Assembly (NCBI GenBank): GCA_947311845.1
Contig: CAMZMU010000111.1
Coordinates: forward strand, 27,021,046-27,085,045
Length of the DNA stretch: 64,000 bases
Origin: Poa pratensis
Taxonomy: Eukaryota; Streptophyta; Magnoliopsida; Poales; Poaceae
Reading direction: 5' to 3'
Shown here: in pieces, positions 57,852-64,000 of the stretch
Layout: each line of letters starts with the position of its first letter
Numbering within the stretch: the stretch's first letter is position 1
The notes under the pieces: model-generated
What the model was told of the DNA's origin: nothing
Seen by the model: the letters and a program-made list of their open reading frames with translations, nothing else
The model's database searches: none
Translations under genes and position numbers: made by a program

Positions 57852-60480
57852 GCATCCCCAAGCTTAGTTCCTACTCGTCCTCGAGTAGGTAAACGATAAA
57901 AACAAAATAATTTTTGAGGTGACATGCTACTATCATAATCTTGATCATATAATATTGCAAGGCACATGTAAATGAATGAAGTGATCCAAGTCAATGGTCT
58001 ATAATTTGCTATCAAATAGATAATGAGTAAACAATGAATCACACAAGCTAAACGTTTTCATGAATAGTACTTTCGAGACAAGCATCAAACAGTTTTGCAT
58101 AAGTGTTAACTCATAAAGCAATAGTTTCTACAAAAGGTATTTAATCAACACAAAGGAAGAATTTAGTTTCAGCATTTGCTTCAACTTTCAACATATTTAT
58201 CTCATGGATATTGTCAACACAAAGTAGTATAACAAGTCCAATACATTGCATATAACGCATGTTGTAACAAAATTGACACTAGTGTTTGCTTGTGGAAGAC
58301 AGAAAGAATAGGAAAACTGACTCAACATAAAAGTAAAAGAAAGGCCCTTCGCAGAGGGAAGCAGGGATTAAATCATGTGCTAGAGCTTTTAGGTTTTTGA
58401 AAGCATATAGAGATTGCATAAAATATTTGATACTCCTCCCAACCTTGCTAACACAAGCCATGGCTAACCGAATCCTCGGGTGCCTTCCATCAATCACATA
58501 CCATGGAGGAGTATCTATTTTTGAGAGGTGTTTGTTAATTGTCAACGAATGGTAGCGGGTGAGAACAGTATTCTACCTGTCGAACGGACTTTTAAGAGCG
58601 GCTCCCATGAAGGACGTTATTTCTACCAGCAAGGCAGATCATCCCTCTTTCTCTTTGGTTTACACACATTCAGGTATTTCACTGTTTGTCATTGCTTACT
58701 GATGAATCAGGGCAAAAGTGTGAAGAGAATTAATTGGTTAAAGTTGTAATTAATTGGGACTGGGCACCCCGTTGCCAGCTCTTTTTGCAAATTGGATAAG
58801 CGGATGTATATGCCACTAGTCCAGGTGTAAAAGTCCATCGACAAAGAATAAAGAATAACCACACTAATTCCTCATGAGCTAGTAAACATTGACACAAAAA
58901 GGGAATAATAACATTTTGAATAATTTAAAGGTAGCACATGAAAAATTTACTTGGAGTGGCAAGGAAATACCACATATAGGTAGTTATGGTGGACACAAAT
59001 GGCATGGATTTTGGCTCAAGGATTTGGATGCACGAGAAGCATTCCCTCTCAGTACAGAGTTTAGGCTAGCAAGGTTATGTAAGCAAACAAGAATATCAAC
59101 CCGTACACCAAGTTTTATATGACAAACATATTGCAAACGTTATAAGACTTCATACCGTCTTCCTTGTTAACCAAACCCTGTTATTAGAAAATATCTAGAC
59201 CTTAGAGATACCACCGATGCAAACCAAATTTTCAACAAGCTTTACGGTAGTTCTTCACTAATAGGCTTAACTCATGTGATGCACAATTTAATCATGATCT
59301 ACTTGTTAACTCAAAACAATTGACAAGCATCAAGTTATCCATTTTAGTGATCTACAAGATTAAGCAAGTTTTTCCTTATACCAATTACCACATGCAACAT
59401 TTTCTGAACCAACCAAACACCAATCAATTTATTTCATCAACTCTCCAAACAAATATAAGTGAAGCAAGAGAGTACTTTCTACAAAAGAAAGCTAATAGCT
59501 CTGACAAGAGATACATGAAAACAAGAGCTAAAAGCTGAACAGCGCTAGATATGAATACTCAACAAATATAAGTGAAGAATAGGAGTATTCTCATGAAAAA
59601 GCGGAGCGTGTCTCTCTCCCAATCAAGAATGCTAGGGTCCAGTCAAGCTTTATTGAAAATAAAAGCAATACTGAAAATAAAAGCACACAGACGCTCCAAG
59701 AAAAGCACATATGATGTGAAAGAATTAAAATATAGTTTCACTAGAGATGACCTGATAATTTTGACGATGAAGAAGGGGATGCCTTGGGCATCCCCAAGCT
59801 TAGACGCTTGAGTCTTCTTGAAATATGCTGGGGAGATCCATGGGAGCCTCCCCAAGCTTAAGCTCTTCACTCTTCTTGATCCTATATCATCCTTCTCTCT
59901 TGACCCTTGAAAACTTCCGTCACACCAAACTCAAAGTAGATCTCATTAGAGGGTTAGTGCATAATCAAAAATTCACATGTTCTATAAAGACGCAATATGA
60001 TTTGTTACTTTAAACATTAGCTACAGCCACTGATGTTATGTGAAGCTCTTCCACCCAAAAAAGAATTTCACTCAACACTAGTAAAAGAGAGAATGCAAAA
60101 TAAAAAGGCATAATCTGTCTAAAACAGAACAGTCCGCAAAGACGAATTTTTTCGAGGCACTTACGACGCTCAGATCGAAAACTCTGAACTAATGAAAGTT
60201 TCAGACATTCATAAAGATTACGCACAAAAAATTTCAGATTTTTTAACAATCTGGTGATTTTAGGAATTTCGTACAGTGAACAGCAAAAATCTGTTTCTGC
60301 GCAGCAATCAAAATTAAGCAATCTTAACATTAGAGGCTACTCTTGGCACAACAATGCGAGAAAATAAAGATACAAAGGAGTTGCTACAGAAGTAAACAAA
60401 CTCCTTGACTAATAAAGAAAATAAAAAATAATGGGTTGCCTCCCAAAAGCGCTTTCTTTAATGCCTTTTAGCTAGGCATA
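57852..60480 (-). other. Non-coding 3' internal region of Athila-type element 2
   Basis: Aligns with 22404-24975 of element 1, starting with the same gcatccccaagcttag next to the LTR and ending near gccttttagctaggca. No sustained ORF. Confidence 0.7.
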
Positions 60481-60791
60481 GTGATTTTTATGATGCTCAC
60501 ATAAAGATGAGAGTTGAAACATAAAAGAGAGCATCAAGAGCATATATAAAACATGTTTAAATCTAACACTCTTCCTATGCATAGGAGCCTTGTAAGAAAA
60601 CAAGTAAATGAAGCACAAAGTGACTAGCATAGGAAGACAAAACAAGTGCAACTTTAAAATTTTCAACATAAAGAGAGGAGACTTAATATTATTGTGATAT
60701 ATGAAACCGTGTCTCCCTCTCACATAATGACCAGTAGGTTTTAAAGAAACCATCATATAAAAGCAACACAAGAGAAAGCTCAAAACTTTCA

Positions 60792-61394
60792 TCACAAAGA
60801 GAGGAAATTTAATAACATGAAGATTTCTATAACCATATTTTCCTCTCTCAAAATAATTTTCAGTAGCATCATGAATAGACTCAACAATATAGTATCACAT
60901 AAAACATTCTTATCATGATCTATAAACACATAATTTTTATTAAGCTCAAAAAGTGGGGTCATTAAACCACTTTTGACAATAGTAGCAAAATTAATATCAT
61001 TAGGCAATATAGGACCATCATCAAGAGAATTATCATAAATAACATTAGGGAGCACATTTTTACTTTCTGCAATTTCCTTTACTGAGTCAAGGAGTTGTTT
61101 ACTTCAAATTTATCAAAAGAGATATTTCAATAGAATCATCACATTCAAATATAGCATTCTTTCCTCCAAGCTAGGGGACTAAAAATAACATTTTTATCAA
61201 AACCAGCTTCCCCAAGCTTAGAGCTTTCCATGGCATTAGCAATAATGGTGTTCAAAGAATGTATGCTAATAACATTGCTACTATCATGATTGTTATGCAA
61301 ATAAATTCCATAGGCTTTTTAATTTTCTCTTCAAACACTCATGTCCCAACTCAAGATAAATTTCATAAAGCTCTCTCATGTTGTTTTCAGCCAT
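60792..61394 (-). pseudogene. Decayed internal ORF of Athila-type element 2
   Basis: From the ATG at 61394 the minus strand reads MAENNMRELYEIYLELGH and then breaks by stops and frameshifts. Further down is a longer open piece containing FIDHDKNVLCD. It is unlike the gag of element 1. I do not recognise a domain; it may be the private ORF of a non-autonomous subfamily. Confidence 0.5.
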
Positions 61395-61609
61395 AGGACT
61401 AGTTTCAAGGAAAGTAACCATTGATAGCAAGTAAAGAGCTAGACATAATAACTAACAGAAAACAAAACAAAATAAACTAAATGCAAGTAACTAATTTTTT
61501 TGTGTTTTTGATAATTGAAAGCAAACAAGATAAAATAAAATAAACTAAGCAAGACAAAAACAAAGTAAAGAGATTGGAAGCGTGAAACTCCCCTTGCAGA
61601 AGACTGCTC

Positions 61610-61627
61610 TCCCCGGCAACGGCGCCA
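61610..61627 (-). other. Primer-binding site of Athila-type element 2
   Basis: TGGCGCCGTTGCCGGGGA on the minus strand, identical to element 1. Confidence 0.75.
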
Positions 61628-61638
61628 GAAAAATAGCT

Positions 61639-63206
61639 TGATGTGTGAAACACACGTTCGTTGGGAGACCCCAAGAGGAAGGTATGATGTAGTCAGCAGC
61701 AAGTTTTCCCTCAGAAAGAAACCAAGGTTATCGAACCAGGAGCAGCAACTCTTCAGAAGGTTGTCAACAACGAAATATGATGCGCGCAGGGATTGGCGCT
61801 GACGTGGATCTGCACACAACACAATCAAATACTTTGCCCCAACGAAACAGTGAGGTTGTCAATCTCACTGGCTTGCTGAAAACAAAGGATTAAACGTATG
61901 GTGTGGAAAATGAGTATTAAATTGCAGAGAATGAAAAAGGAACAGTTTGCAGTTTGTGGTTTAATCAGTTAAAAGAATGGACCGGGGTCCACAGTTCACT
62001 AGTGGTGTCTCTCCATAAAAGATAACTAACATGTTGGGTGAACAAATTACAGCTGGGCAATTGACGAATAGTGAGCGCATGACAATGCATATACATGACA
62101 TGATGACTACTATGATATTTAATTGGGCATTACGACAAATACATAGACCGTTATCCAACAGCATCTATGACTAATAATCCACCGCCGGGTTGTCATCCGA
62201 GTCCCCGTTGGTATTAAGTTGCAAGCAACGGATAATTGCATTAAGTAAAGTGCGTAATGTAAACAAACACATATGCCCGTGGACATAGCATCGTTAGGTT
62301 ATCCCTAGTGGCAACAGCACATCCACAACCTTAGAACTTTCTGTCACTGTCCCAGATTAAACGGAGGCATGAACCCACTATCTAGCATAAATACTCTCTC
62401 TTGGAGTTACAAGCATCTACTTGGCCAAAGCATCTACTAGCAACGGAGAGCATGCAAGATCATAAATAACATAGATAGATTGATAATCAACTTGACATAA
62501 TATTCAATATTCATCGGATCCCAGCAAACACAACATGTAGCATTACAATAATATGATCTTGATCATGTAGGGCAGCTCACAAGATCTAAACATGATGGCA
62601 CAAATGGAGAGACAACCATCTAGCTACTGCTATGGACCCGTAGTCCAAGGTGAACTACTCACGCATCACTCGGAGGCAGGCATGGCGATGAAGAAGCCTC
62701 CGGTGACGATTCCCCTCTCCGGCAGGGTGCCGGGAAGAGGTTCTGGACCCTCCCGAGCTAGGGTTGACGGCGGCGGCGTCTCTGGAACTTTTCGTGGATT
62801 TTGCTCAGGTACTTAGGGTTTTCGCGTCGGGGGGAATAAGTAGTCGAAAGGGCGGCGGCTGGAGGCACCCGTGGGGCCCACACCACCCCAGGGCGCGCCA
62901 GGGGGACCGCGCCCTGGGTGCGTGTGGGGCCCACGTGGCCCTCCTCTGCTGCTTCTTCGCTCCATCAGGTGTGTTCTGATAAAATAGCATCCCCGTGAAG
63001 TTTCGTCCAATTCCGAGAATATTTGCAGACTAGCTTTTCTGGAATACAAAAACAGCAGAAAACAGGAACTGGCGCTTCGGCATCTTGTTAATAGGTTAGT
63101 CCCGGAAAATGTATAAAAGTGACATAAAGTAGATGCAAAACATGTAACAATTGGTATAAAACAAGCATGGAACATCAAAAATTATGTATACGTTGGAGAC
63201 GTATCA
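61639..63206 (-). repeat. 5' LTR of Athila-type element 2
   Basis: 1568 bp; ends (minus strand) with ACACATCA next to the primer-binding site. Confidence 0.9.
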
Positions 63207-63973
63207 GACGGCGCGGCGCAGCGAGGCCTCTGCGTCCACCGTCGTCAATCTCCACAGCGCGGTGCACGGCCGCGTGCGAGAACTCGAGGTGCTCCAATGG
63301 CAAAGGTCCAAAACGTCGCTTTCATCCTTTTTTTTCCTTGCTTCCAGAGATGAGAGGTAGATCAAGGAGGTGAGAGGAGCAGAGAAGAGTGATCGATTCG
63401 TCGAATTGCATTCGAATTCGAACGAATTGATCTCGAGTTTGAGCTGAGTTCAGTCATGCTCACCACGTGTTCGACAGAACGCCTGAACCAAAATTAAATT
63501 TGAATTTTGGTGAATTATTTTCACATTTTGCTTTCTTTGGATTTATCAAAGTTTGTTTTCTGGTTTTGCTCAATTTATATGTGAGATTACCTTGTCTTCT
63601 TTGATGTTTTTAAAACATAAAGAAAGAAACCAAATTTTGAATTTTGAATTTTGGGAGATAAATAATTTAGAGAGATTAAAATTAATAGATAGGATTGAGA
63701 ATGACCAACTTGTCTCTTCTCTGAATTGTTTTTGAGTGAGAGAAAATAATTGTTTCTATTTTTAGTCGATTTGTTGTTTCAAATTAATGGAAGTGTGTGA
63801 GCTTCCCATTTTATTTTATTTGTTTTATTTTGTTTCCTTCAAGTTTTTATTTCACAACAAGCAAACAATAAAAATCAACAGAAGTAACATGCAGCACTCA
63901 TGATGCAACTAAATTTTTTTTATTAATCCCAAATTTTTGATTAACACATGGATTACAATTTTGGGATGTTACA
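63207..63973 (-). repeat. Outer 3' LTR, proximal part
   Basis: Continuation of the outer LTR after the nested element, to its start TGTAACATCCC. AT-rich, no gene. Confidence 0.65.
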
Positions 63974-63999
63974 GATTCCCCCCCCCCCCCCCCCCCCCC
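63974..63999 (-). other. Poly-G polypurine tract of the outer element
   Basis: 22 consecutive C on the plus strand (G on the minus strand) followed by gaatc-like sequence directly before the LTR start. Fits a polypurine tract, though so long a homopolymer at the window edge may also be a sequencing or assembly artefact. Confidence 0.55.
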
Positions 64000-64000
64000 T

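Larger units (their letters stand above)
56260..63206 (-). mobile_element. Athila-type retrotransposon 2 (non-autonomous), nested in the outer LTR
   Basis: A 6.9-kb element in minus orientation with LTRs 61639-63206 (5') and 56260-57851 (3'), and the 5-bp duplication gacgg. It shares LTR, primer-binding site and 3' internal region with element 1, but between 60480 and 61394 it carries a different, decayed ORF instead of gag and protease. The LTRs differ by many substitutions and indels, so it is older than element 1. Confidence 0.9.
52851..64000 (-). mobile_element. LTR retrotransposon with very long LTR, 3' end only
   Basis: Minus-orientation element. On the minus strand its LTR starts TGTAACATCCC at 63973 and ends GGTACTCA at 52851; removing the nested element leaves an LTR of about 4.2 kb. 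A poly-G tract precedes the LTR start (63978-63999), as a polypurine tract should, so this is the 3' LTR and the body lies beyond the window. It cuts into the MULE2 transposase at 52850; the flanking pentamer is cgaac. No coding domain is in view. The LTR length is reminiscent of LARD-type elements such as Sukkula, which I cannot confirm. Confidence 0.7.

Overview
This window looks like nuclear DNA of a grass, most likely Triticeae (wheat, barley, rye, Aegilops). The reasons are spliced genes with GT/AG introns, TATA-driven plant-specific genes, and dense nested plant transposons: Athila-type Gypsy elements, Mutator-like elements (MULEs), a Helitron, a tRNA-derived SINE and MITEs. The species assignment is an inference. 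No rRNA, tRNA gene, CRISPR array or bacterial operon is present.

Left part (1 to about 38.9 kb): a three-unit tandem array. Each unit carries one small intronless gene on the minus strand for a serine-rich plant protein with a CxCx4Hx5Cx2H motif (255-719, 9697-10203, 35283-35789), followed by several kb of non-coding sequence. Units 1 and 2 also carry a LINE reverse-transcriptase remnant. Because the units are paralogous, most insertions can be placed to the base against an empty site in a sister unit: a Helitron (14097-16158), a 13.7-kb MULE (17463-31205), a SINE (31473-31787) and a MITE (36695-36817). All of these entered after the duplication.

MULE1 (17463-31205) has 240-bp terminal inverted repeats and a perfect 9-bp target-site duplication. 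It holds two convergent genes, each starting just inside a terminal repeat. One is a damaged MURA-type transposase. The other is a three-exon gene for a GRF zinc-finger plus coiled-coil protein. A young Athila-type retrotransposon (20813-29022) sits in the last transposase exon.

Right part (about 41.4 to 64 kb): a second, larger MULE (MULE2) encodes a GRF zinc-finger protein with a hydrophobic tail, a second GRF zinc-finger/coiled-coil protein, and a transposase pseudogene. A 2.26-kb unclassified element full of short palindromes and a solo Athila LTR are inserted in it. Its right end is cut by a minus-strand LTR retrotransposon with a very long LTR (from 52851), into which another Athila-type element (56260-63206) is nested. 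The window ends at that element's poly-G polypurine tract.

The most interesting pattern is that two clearly different MULEs each carry a partner gene for a GRF zinc finger joined to a coiled coil. In MULE1 it is convergent with the transposase, as mudrB is with mudrA in maize MuDR, but the partner looks unrelated to mudrB. Short tandem repeats lie between the convergent genes in both elements.
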